DNA of 64,000 bases from the NCBI GenBank assembly GCA_041395845.1, contig JAWKZS010000005.1, forward strand, positions 62,001 to 126,000, in the 5' to 3' direction. Origin of the DNA: Ch67 sp041395845 (GTDB lineage Bacteria; Pseudomonadota; Gammaproteobacteria; Pseudomonadales; Ketobacteraceae). The notes under the pieces were generated by a model. The model had not been told where the DNA came from. It ran no database searches and saw only the letters and a list, made by a program, of their open reading frames with translations. A program made the translations under genes and the position numbers. Shown here piece by piece: positions 37,459-46,130 of this stretch (the first letter of the stretch is position 1; the number at the start of each line of letters is the position of its first letter).

Positions 37459-39576
37459 TTGCAAACAGTTGAAACCCTTATCGAAAAGCTGCACTACCTG
37501 CCACCCGAAGTGGCGGAAGATGTGCGTCGCGCCTATTTCTTTGCCGAAGCCGCCCATGAAGGGCAATACCGTCGCAGCGGCGATCCGTACATCATCCATC
37601 CGCTCGCCGTTTCCAAGATTCTGGCCGACATGCACATGGACGCCCAGAGCCTGCAGGCGGCTCTGCTCCATGATGTCATCGAAGACACCCACGTTTCCAA
37701 GGATGCCCTGACCGAAGCCTTTGGCAACACCGTCGCGGAACTGGTGGACGGCGTGTCCAAGATCGGTGCCATCAAATTCGAGTCCAAGGCCGAAGCCCAG
37801 GCGGAAAACTTCCGCAAGATGGTGCTGGCGATGACCAAGGACATCCGGGTGGTACTGGTCAAACTTGCCGATCGCCTGCACAACATGCGTACGCTCGGTG
37901 TGCTGCACCCCACCAAACGCCGCCGTATCGCCCTCGAAACGCTCGAAATCTACGCGCCCATCGCCTTGCGTCTGGGCATGAACAACATCCGTATCGAACT
38001 CGAAGACCTGTGTTTCACCCACATGTATCCGATGCGCGCCGCCCGCATCAAGAAGGCCATCAAGGCCTCCCGCGGCAATCGCAAGGACATGGTCACCAAG
38101 ATTCACGACGCCATCGTCAACCGGCTGGAACGGGATGGCCTCACCGCCCGGGTGCTGGGCCGCGAAAAGCACCTGTATTCCATCTACAACAAGATGAAAA
38201 GCCAGCGCAAATCCTTCAACGAGATCATGGACGTGTACGGCTACCGTATCGTCGTGGACTCGGTGGACATGTGCTATCGCGTGCTGGGTGCCGTGCACAA
38301 TCTCTACAAGCCGGTACCGGGCCGGTTCAAGGACTACATCGCCATTCCCAAGGCCAACGGCTACCAGTCCCTGCACACCACCCTGATCGGCATGAACGGT
38401 GTGCCCATCGAAATCCAGATCCGCACCGAAGACATGGAAGCGATGGCAAATAACGGCATCGCGGCCCACTGGCTCTACAAATCCGATCCGGACCCGGCCG
38501 GCGGCGCCCAGAACCGTGCGAAGGAATGGCTCAAAGGCCTGCTGGAAATGCAGCAGCGTGCGGGCAATTCGCTGGAATTCATCGAAAACGTCAAGATCGA
38601 TCTGTTCCCGGACGAGGTCTACGTATTCACTCCCAAGGGCGACATTCTCGAACTGCCCCAGGGGGCGACGCCGGTGGACTTTGCCTATGCGGTACATACC
38701 GATGTGGGCAACAGCTGCGTGGCGGCGCGTCTGGACCATCGGCTGGTGCCACTGTCCACGCCCATCCAGAGCGGCCAGACCATCAAGATCATCACTGCCC
38801 CCGGCGCCTGTCCGAATCCCGCCTGGCTGAGTTTCGTGACTACCGCCAAAGCGCGCGCCAATATCCGGCATTTCCTCAAGACCCAGCGCCGCTCCGAATC
38901 GGTCACCCTCGGGCGCCGGCTGCTGGACAAAGCACTGAACGCCTTCGATCTGTCCCTCGACGCCATCCCGCCGGAACGGCTGCAGCAGGCACTGGACATT
39001 TCCGGCTTCAAACAGCTCGATGATCTGCTGGAAGACATCGGCCTGGGCAACCAGATGGCCCAGATCGCCGCCCGCCGGCTGTTGCCACCCAGCGAACAGG
39101 ACGCCAGCCAGGACGACAAGGGCAAGACAGCGCCACTGGTGATTCGCGGCGCCGAAGGCATGATCATCAATCTGGCGAAATGCTGTCGGCCAATTCCAGG
39201 CGACTCGGTAGTGGGACATCTGAGTTCCGGCCGCGGCATGGTGATTCACCGCGACAACTGCAAGAACATCGCCACAGAAATGAAAGAAAATCCCGAGAAG
39301 TGTCTGGCGGTGGAATGGGCCAGCGACACCAGCGGCGAATACGCGGTGGATCTGCGGGTGCAGATGGAAAACGAGCGCGGCGCCCTGGCAATTCTGGCCT
39401 CCCTGATTTCCCAGACCGATGCCAATATCGAAACCATCAATCTGAAGGAAAAGGACGCCCATCTTTCTGTCGTCAGCCTGCGGATTTCGGTACACAACCG
39501 CCAGCATCTGGCCAAGACCCTGCGCCGCATCCGCACCCTCAAGGCCGTTACCCGTATTACGCGGGTGAGAAACTGA
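37459..39576 (+). CDS. spoT: Bifunctional (p)ppGpp synthetase/hydrolase
   Basis: A 705-residue RelA/SpoT homologue. The N-terminal HD hydrolase is intact (His71-Asp72 in LLHDVIEDT; RLHNMRTL). The synthetase domain has the RxKD motif (Arg289-Asp292, GRFKDY) of bifunctional enzymes rather than the ExDD of RelA, followed by IPKANGYQSLHTT. TGS (VYVFTPKGDILELP) and a C-terminal ACT domain complete it. The start appears to be TTG 37459 with GTGAGG upstream. It controls the stringent response; omega, encoded just upstream, helps form a ppGpp site. Confidence 0.96.
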   Translation: MQTVETLIEKLHYLPPEVAEDVRRAYFFAEAAHEGQYRRSGDPYIIHPLAVSKILADMHMDAQSLQAALLHDVIEDTHVSKDALTEAFGNTVAELVDGVSKIGAIKFESKAEAQAENFRKMVLAMTKDIRVVLVKLADRLHNMRTLGVLHPTKRRRIALETLEIYAPIALRLGMNNIRIELEDLCFTHMYPMRAARIKKAIKASRGNRKDMVTKIHDAIVNRLERDGLTARVLGREKHLYSIYNKMKSQRKSFNEIMDVYGYRIVVDSVDMCYRVLGAVHNLYKPVPGRFKDYIAIPKANGYQSLHTTLIGMNGVPIEIQIRTEDMEAMANNGIAAHWLYKSDPDPAGGAQNRAKEWLKGLLEMQQRAGNSLEFIENVKIDLFPDEVYVFTPKGDILELPQGATPVDFAYAVHTDVGNSCVAARLDHRLVPLSTPIQSGQTIKIITAPGACPNPAWLSFVTTAKARANIRHFLKTQRRSESVTLGRRLLDKALNAFDLSLDAIPPERLQQALDISGFKQLDDLLEDIGLGNQMAQIAARRLLPPSEQDASQDDKGKTAPLVIRGAEGMIINLAKCCRPIPGDSVVGHLSSGRGMVIHRDNCKNIATEMKENPEKCLAVEWASDTSGEYAVDLRVQMENERGALAILASLISQTDANIETINLKEKDAHLSVVSLRISVHNRQHLAKTLRRIRTLKAVTRITRVRN

Positions 39577-39594
39577 TAGAATCGACGCCTGACC

Positions 39595-39774
39595 AGGATT
39601 TGAAGAGGGTGATTTCCGGGCATTTTGCGCAGCCGAGCATCGCAGGGCAAACCGGAAACAAGGTGGCGAGCGTCTGAGCGCGCAGCGCGAGTTGCGCCAC
39701 CGCCGGTTTGATCGAGAAGCACAGGGTAGCCGAAGGCCAAGCGGCATGCCCGGAAATCACCCTCTTCAAATCCT
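39595..39774. mobile_element. MITE-like palindromic element, 180 bp
   Basis: Perfect 29-bp terminal inverted repeats lie at 39595-39623 and 39746-39774 (outer end AGGATTTGAAGAGGGTGATT). Between them are nested inverted repeats (CAAACCGG 39648-39655 with CCGGTTTG 39703-39710; GGTGGCG 39662-39668 with CGCCACC 39695-39701). There is no coding capacity and no clear target-site duplication. It sits between spoT and ridA. This is the plan of a miniature inverted-repeat element or a large cruciform repeat; no partner transposase is present in the window. Confidence 0.7.
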
Positions 39775-39823
39775 TTCCCGCATCAACACATTCGTTCCAT
39801 TGATCCGTTCTAAAGGAGCCACC

Positions 39824-40213
39824 ATGAGCAAGCGCGAAATCATCGCCACCAACAAAGCCCCCGCCGCTATCGGCACCTACTCCCAGGCCGTCAAAGTGGG
39901 CAACACGGTTTATCTGTCCGGCCAGATTCCGCTGGACCCCGCCACCATGAACATGGTGGAAGGCGATATCGAAGCCAACATCGTGCGCGTGTTCGAGAAT
40001 CTCAAGGCGGTGGCAGAAGCCGCCGGTGGTTCCCTCAAGGACGTGGTGAAGCTGAATGTCTTTCTCACCGACCTGGGCAACTTCGCCAAAGTGAACGAAG
40101 TCATGGCGCGCTATTTTGAACAACCGTATCCGGCACGGGCCGCCATTGGTGTCGCCGCACTGCCCAAAGGCGCGCCGGTGGAAATGGATTGCGTGCTGGA
40201 AATCGGTGCGTAA
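39824..40213 (+). CDS. ridA: RidA family enamine/imine deaminase
   Basis: A 129-residue YjgF/YER057c/UK114 protein that hydrolyses reactive 2-aminoacrylate-type intermediates. Signatures: GTYSQAVKVGNTVYLSGQIP, NVFLTDLGNFAKVNEV and PARAAIGVAALPKGA, with the Arg that binds substrate in YPARAA. AAAGGAG is 6 bases before ATG 39824. It lies downstream of spoT, as in Pseudomonas, but is separated by the palindromic element. Confidence 0.96.
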   Translation: MSKREIIATNKAPAAIGTYSQAVKVGNTVYLSGQIPLDPATMNMVEGDIEANIVRVFENLKAVAEAAGGSLKDVVKLNVFLTDLGNFAKVNEVMARYFEQPYPARAAIGVAALPKGAPVEMDCVLEIGA

Positions 40214-40253
40214 AAAATCACAGTCGCGCTAAAAATTTTTCAGCTTCGAATCC

Positions 40254-40361
40254 GGAGGGACACCGGACCGCTTTTCAGGACACGGCATGAATACATCCCT
40301 GTAGCCTATACAGCGACATCCCTGTCGCTGAATGTCCTGAAAAGCGGTCCGGTATCCCTCC
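40254..40361. repeat. 108-bp palindromic repeat element between ridA and polA
   Basis: Arms of 29 bases at 40254-40282 and 40333-40361 pair with a single mismatch (C/T at arm position 8). The 50-base centre holds two small hairpins that share the 10-mer ACATCCCTGT (40293-40302 and 40316-40325), the second with a 7-bp stem (CAGCGAC/GTCGCTG). It lies about 45 bases upstream of polA and could serve as a transcription barrier or be a dispersed repeat. Confidence 0.75.
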
Positions 40362-40406
40362 TCACACGGTGCATATTTCCGGCACCTAACAACAAAAGTG
40401 ACGCCC

Positions 40407-43115
40407 ATGTCCAAACAACCACCCCTCATCCTCGTCGACGGCTCCTCCTATCTGTATCGCGCCTTTCATGCGCTGCCGCCGCTGACCACCTCGAAAGGCC
40501 AACCCACCGGCGCCATCAAGGGCGTGCTCAGCATGCTGCAGAAAATGATCAAGGACTACCAGCCGCAACACATGGCCGTGGTGTTTGATGCCAAGGGCAA
40601 AACCTTTCGCGACGACCTCTTCCCCGAGTACAAGGCCCAGCGTCCGCCCATGCCCGATGATCTGCGCGCGCAGATCGAACCCCTGCACGATGCCATTCGC
40701 GCGATGGGATTGCCCCTGCTGATCATCGATGGTGTCGAAGCCGACGACGTGATCGGCACCCTGTGCATGCAGGCAACGCAGCAGGGCATCGATGTACTGG
40801 TGTCCACCGGCGACAAGGACATGGCGCAACTGGTGAATGATCACATCACCCTGATCAACACCATGACCGACACCAAGATGGATCGCGACGGCGTGATCGA
40901 AAAATTCGGCATTCCACCCGAGCGCATCATCGATTATCTGACGCTGGTGGGCGACAGTGTCGACAACATTCCCGGCGTGCCGAAATGCGGACCCAAAACT
41001 GCGGTGAAATGGCTGCAGGAATTCGGCAGCCTCGATGACATCATCGCCAACGCCGACAAGATCAAAGGCAAGGTCGGCGAAAATCTGAAAGAAAGCCTGT
41101 CCTATCTGCCGCTGTCACGCCAGCTGGCTACGATCAAGCTGGATGTGGCACTGGAACAGCAGCCCGCTGACCTGGTAATCGACGCGCCGAACAAGGAAAA
41201 GCTGTTCGAACTGTACAAGGAACTGGAATTCAAAACCTGGATCGCGGAATTGTCCGATCAACTGAAAGGTGACAGCACCGCAGTCGCCAGCGCTCCCGTC
41301 AATGTCGAGCAGCAATACGACTGCATTCTGACCCAGGACGATTTCAATCACTGGCTCGAACAACTCAAAACTGCGACGCGTTTGCCTTCGATACCGAAAC
41401 CACCAGCCTGAATTACATGGACGCCGAACTGGTGGGCGTATCCTTTGCCATCGAGGCCGGCAAGGCAGCGTACGTGCCGGTGGATCACGACTATCCCGGC
41501 GCACCGGATCAACTGTCGCGGGACTGGGTGCTGCAGCAACTCAAACCGCTGCTCGAAGCCGAGACGCCGAAAAAAATCGGCCAGAATCTGAAGTACGACA
41601 AGAGCGTACTGGCCCGCTACGACATCCACCTGCACGGCATCGGCTGGGACACCATGCTGGAATCCTACATCATCGATTCCACCGCCACCCGGCACGACAT
41701 GGACAGCCTGGCACTGAAATACCTGGGCCACAAAACCATTGCCTTCGAAGACATCGCCGGCAAAGGCGCCAAGCAGCTCACCTTCAATCAGATCGCGCTC
41801 GAACAGGCAGCGGAATACGCTGCCGAAGATGCCGACATCACGTTGCGTCTGCATCAGACCTTGTGGCCAAAACTGCAAGATGAAGAAAAAGCTGCGCAGC
41901 GTTTTTGAAACCATCGAAATGCCGTTGCTGCCCGTGCTGTCCCGCATCGAACGCACCGGCGCACTGATCGATGCCAACATGCTGCGCCTGCAATCGCAGC
42001 AACTCGCCAAGCGCATGCTGGAACTGGAACAACAGGCGTACGAGATCGCTGGCCAGCCGTTCAATCTCGGCTCACCCAAACAGCTGGGCGAAATCCTGTT
42101 TGAAAAACTCGGCATTCCCGTGCTGCAGAAAACACCGACTGGACAACCGTCCACCGCAGAACCGGTACTCGCAGAACTGGCGCTGGATTATGAATTGCCG
42201 AAAGTGCTGATGGAATACCGCGGCCTCAGCAAACTCAAATCCACCTACACGGATAAATTGCCGGAACTGATCAATCAGCGCAGCGGTCGCATTCACACGT
42301 CCTATCATCAGGCGGTGGCGGCGACCGGCCGGTTATCGTCCACCGATCCCAACCTGCAGAATATTCCGGTGCGCACCGAAGAAGGCCGCCGCATCCGTCA
42401 GGCGTTCATCGCGCCAAAAAATCACAAGCTGGTGGCAGCAGATTATTCGCAGATTGAATTGCGCATCATGGCGCACCTGTCCGGTGACGACAGTCTGCTG
42501 AATGCGTTCAAGCAGGGACTCGACATTCACAAGGCCACGGCGGCAGAAGTGATGGGCGTTGGTATTGATGACGTGACATCCGACATGCGCCGCAACGCCA
42601 AGGCGGTGAATTTCGGTTTGATTTACGGCATGTCGGCCTTCGGTCTGGCCAAGCAGCTGGGCATCGGCCGCAAGGAAGCGCAGGACTATATCGATCGCTA
42701 TTTCGAACGCTATCCCGGCGTGCATCAGTACATGGAAAACATCCGCGTCAGTGCCGCACAGCAGGGCTATGTGGAAACCCTGTTTGGGCGACGCCTGTAT
42801 CTGCCGGAAATCAATTCCAAAAACGTCCCGCGCCGTCAGGCCGCCGAACGCACGGCGATCAACGCACCGATGCAGGGTTCTGCTGCTGACATTATCAAGC
42901 GCGCGATGATCGATGTGGATCATTGGATACAAAAAGACCAGCTGAAAACCCGCATGATCATGCAGGTGCACGATGAACTGGTACTGGAAGTGCCTGATCA
43001 GGAATTGGACATTGTGAGCAAAAAATTACCGGAATTAATGCAAAACGCCGCAATGTTAACGGTGCCCTTGCTAGTCGAAGTCGGAGTAGGGGATAATTGG
43101 GACCAAGCTCATTAG
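40407..43115 (+). pseudogene. polA: DNA polymerase I, interrupted by two compensating frameshifts
   Basis: Three overlapping frames encode one ~903-residue Pol I. 40407-~41373: 5'-3' exonuclease (DGSSYLYRAFHA; DDVIGT). ~41375-41890, in another frame: 3'-5' exonuclease with all catalytic motifs (FDTETT; GQNLKYDKS; YAAEDADIT). From ~41891, back in the first frame, to 43115: polymerase with motifs A (ADYSQIELR), B (KAVNFGLIYG) and C (QVHDELVLE). One base is missing near 41373-41375 (ACTGCGACGCG) and one is extra in A5 (41886-41890) or T5 (41902-41906). Start ATG 40407 or GTG 40398. As all motifs are intact, sequencing indels are the simplest explanation. Confidence 0.85.
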
Positions 43116-43237
43116 ATTAGGCAATCCCCCAATGTTGCCGTTCCAATCGACTGGGCTTGATAACGATAAAAAAAGAGCAAGGATTGTGTGGCCTGGCCAC
43201 CGCGATCTACGAAGGGAAAAATTTTTTGCGTTTGAGT

Positions 43238-43265
43238 GAAACTTTTTCCAGCACCGATCGTCTTA
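43238..43265 (+). promoter_or_regulatory. Sigma-E/AlgU-like promoter for the polA-engB intergenic sRNA
   Basis: GAAACTT (43238-43244), a 16-base spacer and TCTTA (43261-43265) resemble the ECF sigma-22/sigma-E consensus (GAACTT, 16-17 bases, TCTGA). Transcription would begin near 43272. The P. aeruginosa ErsA RNA at the same locus is known to depend on AlgU. Confidence 0.6.
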
Positions 43266-43271
43266 ATAAGT

Positions 43272-43386
43272 GAAGCTAAGGCAGCAATCCCCAATCAGCC
43301 GATCCCCATCGGCTACAGCAAACCGGCTTTCCCCCAAGAGCCGGACATTAGCCGACAGTTCGCCCCAAGGCTGTCGGCTTTTTTTT
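43272..43386 (+). ncRNA. ersA: Candidate ErsA/Spot 42-like small RNA
   Basis: A ~115-nt transcript is inferred between polA and engB, the position of ErsA in Pseudomonas and Spot 42 in enterics. Three successive hairpins all have C-rich loops: GCCGAT-CCCC-ATCGGC (43298-43313), CCGGCT with loop TTCCCCCAAG and AGCCGG (43323-43344), and the terminator GCCGACAG...CTGTCGGC (43351-43378) followed by eight or more T. C-rich loops and a U-tail fit an Hfq-dependent RNA that pairs with Shine-Dalgarno regions. There is no open frame. The start point is inferred from the promoter; the symbol rests on position and structure. Confidence 0.75.
43351..43386 (+). terminator. Terminator of the sRNA
   Basis: Perfect 8-bp stem GCCGACAG/CTGTCGGC, 12-base loop containing GCCCC, then a T8 run; it lies 14 bases before the engB stop on the opposite strand. 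Confidence 0.9.
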
Positions 43387-43400
43387 GTCCGCGATTTGGC

Positions 43401-44028
43401 TTATTCCACCGGAGGCTGGTAACCGAACCAGTTCGCCAGCACTTCTCGCGCCTGGTCGACACCGGTCTTGTCGTGAGAGGAAAACAGCTGGGCCGTGATC
43501 TGCCCACCCATCTTCTTGATGTCATTGCGCACCGCCTGCAAGGCGTTGGCAGCGGGGCCGCGATTGAGCTTGTCGCACTTGCTGAGCAGGATGTGCACTG
43601 GCATATCGAATCTGACTGCCCAGTCCAGCATCATCCGATCAAATTCCTTTCAGCGGATGGCGCACATCCATCACCAGAAACAGCCCACCCAGACACTCGC
43701 GCTGCTCCAGGTATTCCCCCATGTGTTTCTGCCAGTCGAGCTTCAGCTTTTCCGGCACCTGGGCGTAGCCATAACCCGGCAGATCCACCAGCTTCCATTC
43801 CTCGGTAATGCGGAAGAAGTTGATCAGCTGGGTGCGACCCGGCGTCTTGCTGGTGCGGGCCAGGCTTTTCTGGTCGGCAAGGGTGTTGAGGGCACTGGAC
43901 TTGCCCGCGTTGGAACGGCCGGCAAAGGCGATTTCGATCCCCTGCTCCGGCGGGCAACGCTTGAGGTCAGGGGCACTGAGTTCGAACCGGGCAGTGCGCA
44001 GAATGGCGGTAAAAGGCTTGATGTCCAT
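43401..44028 (-). pseudogene. engB: Ribosome-biogenesis GTPase EngB/YihA/YsxC, single frameshift
   Basis: Two frames give one ~208-residue GTPase needed for 50S assembly. The 5' part holds G1 GRSNAGKS (residues 37-44), G2 TSKTPGRT and G3 DLPGYG, then stops after RHPLKGI. The 3' part, in another frame, continues DRMMLDWAVRFDMPVHILLS with G4 SKCDK and G5 FSS. Removing one of two C (plus strand 43646-43647) restores RHPLKEFDRMMLDW. The start MDIKPFTAIL (44028) aligns with known EngB; ATG 44094 is an alternative. EngB is usually essential, so a sequencing indel is likely. Confidence 0.87.
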
Positions 44029-44117
44029 GATTCGAAAGGGGTAGTCGAGTGAGGCGGCATTGTCCCCAATATGGGCTTCCCCTGTAAAGGACATTACCGC
44101 TCTGCTAGGGTTTGTTA

Positions 44118-44123
44118 TATAAT
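44118..44123 (+). promoter_or_regulatory. Possible -10 element upstream of cytochrome c5
   Basis: A perfect TATAAT in the engB/cytochrome gap, about 110 bases before the cytochrome c5 start. The matching -35 (TTACCG, 18-base spacing) is poor, so this is tentative. Confidence 0.4.
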
Positions 44124-44233
44124 CCCCGGGCTTTTAAGCGGGCAGGGGATTGCATAAGAGAGCATTCCGGTTACCGGAATGATGTCATCCGCTGCTATTC
44201 GTTCTAGACGGGTATCTTGATGAGGGGTCTACC

Positions 44234-44527
44234 ATGAAACGTCTGTTGATTGCTTCCGCTGCCCTGGCGATGGGCTTTGCCGCTGCTACCGCCCAGGCCG
44301 AACCGCCTGCCAAGTACAACATGTTCTGCATCGCCTGCCACGGTACCGGCGCTGCAGGTGCCCCCAAGGTCGGTGACAAGGCCGCTTGGGAACCCCGTCT
44401 GGCGGTCGGTATTGACGCGCTGGTGGAAAGCTCCAAGAAGGGCAAGAACGCCATGCCCCCCATGGGTCTGTGCAATGACTGCACCGACGCCGAACTGAAA
44501 GAAATCATCGAGTTCATGTCCAAGTAA
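44234..44527 (+). CDS. Cytochrome c5
   Basis: A 97-residue periplasmic mono-haem cytochrome. The signal peptide ends at AQA22; haem motif CIACH (Cys32, Cys35, His36), axial Met74 in NAMPPMG and the extra Cys80/Cys83 pair (LCNDC) are diagnostic of c5. It carries electrons to oxidases. It is followed by its own terminator and then cytochrome c4. Confidence 0.92.
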   Translation: MKRLLIASAALAMGFAAATAQAEPPAKYNMFCIACHGTGAAGAPKVGDKAAWEPRLAVGIDALVESSKKGKNAMPPMGLCNDCTDAELKEIIEFMSK

Positions 44528-44534
44528 ACCCGGA

Positions 44535-44557
44535 ACGGGCCCCTCAGGGCCCGTTTT
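44535..44557 (+). terminator. Terminator after cytochrome c5
   Basis: Perfect 8-bp stem ACGGGCCC/GGGCCCGT with loop CTCA and TTTT. The T-run is short, so partial read-through to cytochrome c4, whose start is 23 bases on, is likely. Confidence 0.8.
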
Positions 44558-44579
44558 GCAGCAACAGGAATCCGGAATT

Positions 44580-45218
44580 ATGAAATTGGTAGCAAAATCG
44601 CTGGTACTGGCAGCCCTGATGGGTGGAGCAGTCAATCTTGCGTTCGCCGGTGGCGATGCCGCAGCTGGCCAGGCCAAATCTGCTGTCTGTGGTGCCTGTC
44701 ACGGTGCCGATGGCAACAGCATGGTCCCCAACTTCCCCAAGCTGGCCGGTCAGGGTGAAGCCTACCTGCTCAAGCAGCTGCAGGACATCAAGTCCGGCGC
44801 CCGTGAAGTGCCCGAGATGATGGCCATCACGCCGGGCCTGAGCGATCAGGACATGGCGGACCTGGCGGCTTTCTATGCCAGCCAGAAGCCCACTGGCGGC
44901 GCGGCCGATCCCGCCCTGGTTGAACTGGGTCAGCAAGTTTATCGTGGTGGCAACGCGACCACTGGCGTACCGGCCTGCGCGTCCTGCCATGGTGCAACCG
45001 GCCGTGGCATGCCAGAAGCCGGCTTCCCTGCCCTGGCAGGTCAGCACGCCGCCTACATCGAAACCCAGCTGAAGGCGTTCCGCGCCGCCGGCCGTGAAGA
45101 CGCCGAAGGCAAGCGCCGCACCAACGATGGCGATACCAAGATGATGCGCGCCACCGCTGCCCGTCTGAGCGACAAGGAAATCAAGGCGCTGGCCAGCTAT
45201 ATCAACGGCTTGCAATAA
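44580..45218 (+). CDS. cc4: Di-haem cytochrome c4
   Basis: A 212-residue periplasmic two-domain cytochrome: signal peptide to AFA23, haem sites CGACH (Cys37-His41) and CASCH (Cys133-His137), with methionine ligands in PEMMA and TKMMRA. It donates electrons to terminal oxidases. ATG 44580 has AGGA upstream. Position beside polA/engB and dsbA matches Pseudomonas. Confidence 0.95.
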   Translation: MKLVAKSLVLAALMGGAVNLAFAGGDAAAGQAKSAVCGACHGADGNSMVPNFPKLAGQGEAYLLKQLQDIKSGAREVPEMMAITPGLSDQDMADLAAFYASQKPTGGAADPALVELGQQVYRGGNATTGVPACASCHGATGRGMPEAGFPALAGQHAAYIETQLKAFRAAGREDAEGKRRTNDGDTKMMRATAARLSDKEIKALASYINGLQ

Positions 45219-45234
45219 CCCCTTGCTTGCGTTT

Positions 45235-45263
45235 AAAAAAGGCAGCTTCGGCTGCCTTTTTTT
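45235..45263 (+). terminator. Strong terminator after cytochrome c4
   Basis: AAAAAAGGCAGC, a TTCG tetraloop, and GCTGCCTTTTTTT: a stable UUCG-capped stem with a T7 tail. Confidence 0.93.
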
Positions 45264-45371
45264 GTGGCCGTGGTCCCACCGGGAACGTTCAGCCCCAATT
45301 CATGTGGAACCGTGCATTGTTGATCCGGTCTATTGCTGACCCGCGTGTTCCACCCTAACAAGGAATCTGAC

Positions 45372-46007
45372 ATGACTTTCTTTTCCAAGGTGCTGGTGGC
45401 GTTGGCCACCCTGCTGACACTGCAACTGCCGGCCCAGGCCGCTTCCTTCAAGGAAGGCGTGGACTACGAACTGCTGCCCCAGGCGGGCAAGGTCGATGTA
45501 CCCGGAAAGCTCGAAGTACGGGAATTCTTCTGGTTTGGGTGCCCCCACTGCTTCCAGCTGGAGCAACCCTTGAACGAGTGGCGCAAGAAACTGCCTGCTG
45601 ACGTCAATTTCGTTCGCACTCCTGCGCCGATGAACAACAACTGGGTGCCCCATGCCCATGCCTTCTATGTGGCGGAATCCCTGGGCAAGCTGGACGTGGT
45701 GTCCGACAAACTGTTTCATGCCCTGCATGTGAAGAAAGAACGGGTACTGGATCAGGCGCAGCTGGCCACCTTCTTCACCCAGTTCGGGGTCAGCGAACAG
45801 GAATTCGACAAGCTGTACAACTCGTTTGCTGTTCGGGTGAAAGTGCGTCAGGCCGGCGCCCTGGCCAAGACCTACCGTCTGCGTGGGGTTCCCGCGCTGG
45901 TGGTGAACGGCAAGTATCTGGTCAAGGCCCAGCAGGGGCAAACCCAGGAAGCCATGTTCCCGGTGATCGAATACCTGCTCGACAAGGAACGCCAGAGCGC
46001 CCAGTGA
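45372..46007 (+). CDS. dsbA: Thiol:disulfide interchange protein DsbA
   Basis: Periplasmic disulfide oxidase. The 211-residue protein has a signal peptide (to AQA23), active site CPHC (Cys57-Cys60) in FFWFGCPHC and the cis-Pro loop GVPALVV. ATG 45372 is preceded by AAGGAA. It may assist folding of exported proteins, including the cytochromes encoded upstream. Confidence 0.96.
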   Translation: MTFFSKVLVALATLLTLQLPAQAASFKEGVDYELLPQAGKVDVPGKLEVREFFWFGCPHCFQLEQPLNEWRKKLPADVNFVRTPAPMNNNWVPHAHAFYVAESLGKLDVVSDKLFHALHVKKERVLDQAQLATFFTQFGVSEQEFDKLYNSFAVRVKVRQAGALAKTYRLRGVPALVVNGKYLVKAQQGQTQEAMFPVIEYLLDKERQSAQ

Positions 46008-46130
46008 GACACGGACAACAGAACGTCATCGAGTCACGCTATACTCTACGGCTCCACGCCCGGTCTGTTTCATGGCAGCCCGGGCTTCTATACTGAAAAC
46101 AGTCTTTCCCGGTTTCAGGCGGTCGATGTC

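Noticed and set aside
37405..39747. A 780-codon minus-strand frame opposite spoT
   Set aside because: Antisense shadow; spoT on the plus strand has all catalytic motifs.
39595..39774. Integron attC site or riboswitch for the spoT-ridA palindrome
   Set aside because: Perfect 29-bp outer ends and the lack of attC core sites or a known aptamer pattern fit a MITE-like element better.
39577..39823. Open frames within the spoT-ridA gap (both strands) as genes
   Set aside because: They are products of the palindromic element and read through its inverted repeats; no ribosome site or recognisable family.
41373..41906. Programmed ribosomal frameshifting in polA
   Set aside because: No slippery heptamer with a downstream structure at the first site, and polA is not known to use it; an indel explains both sites.
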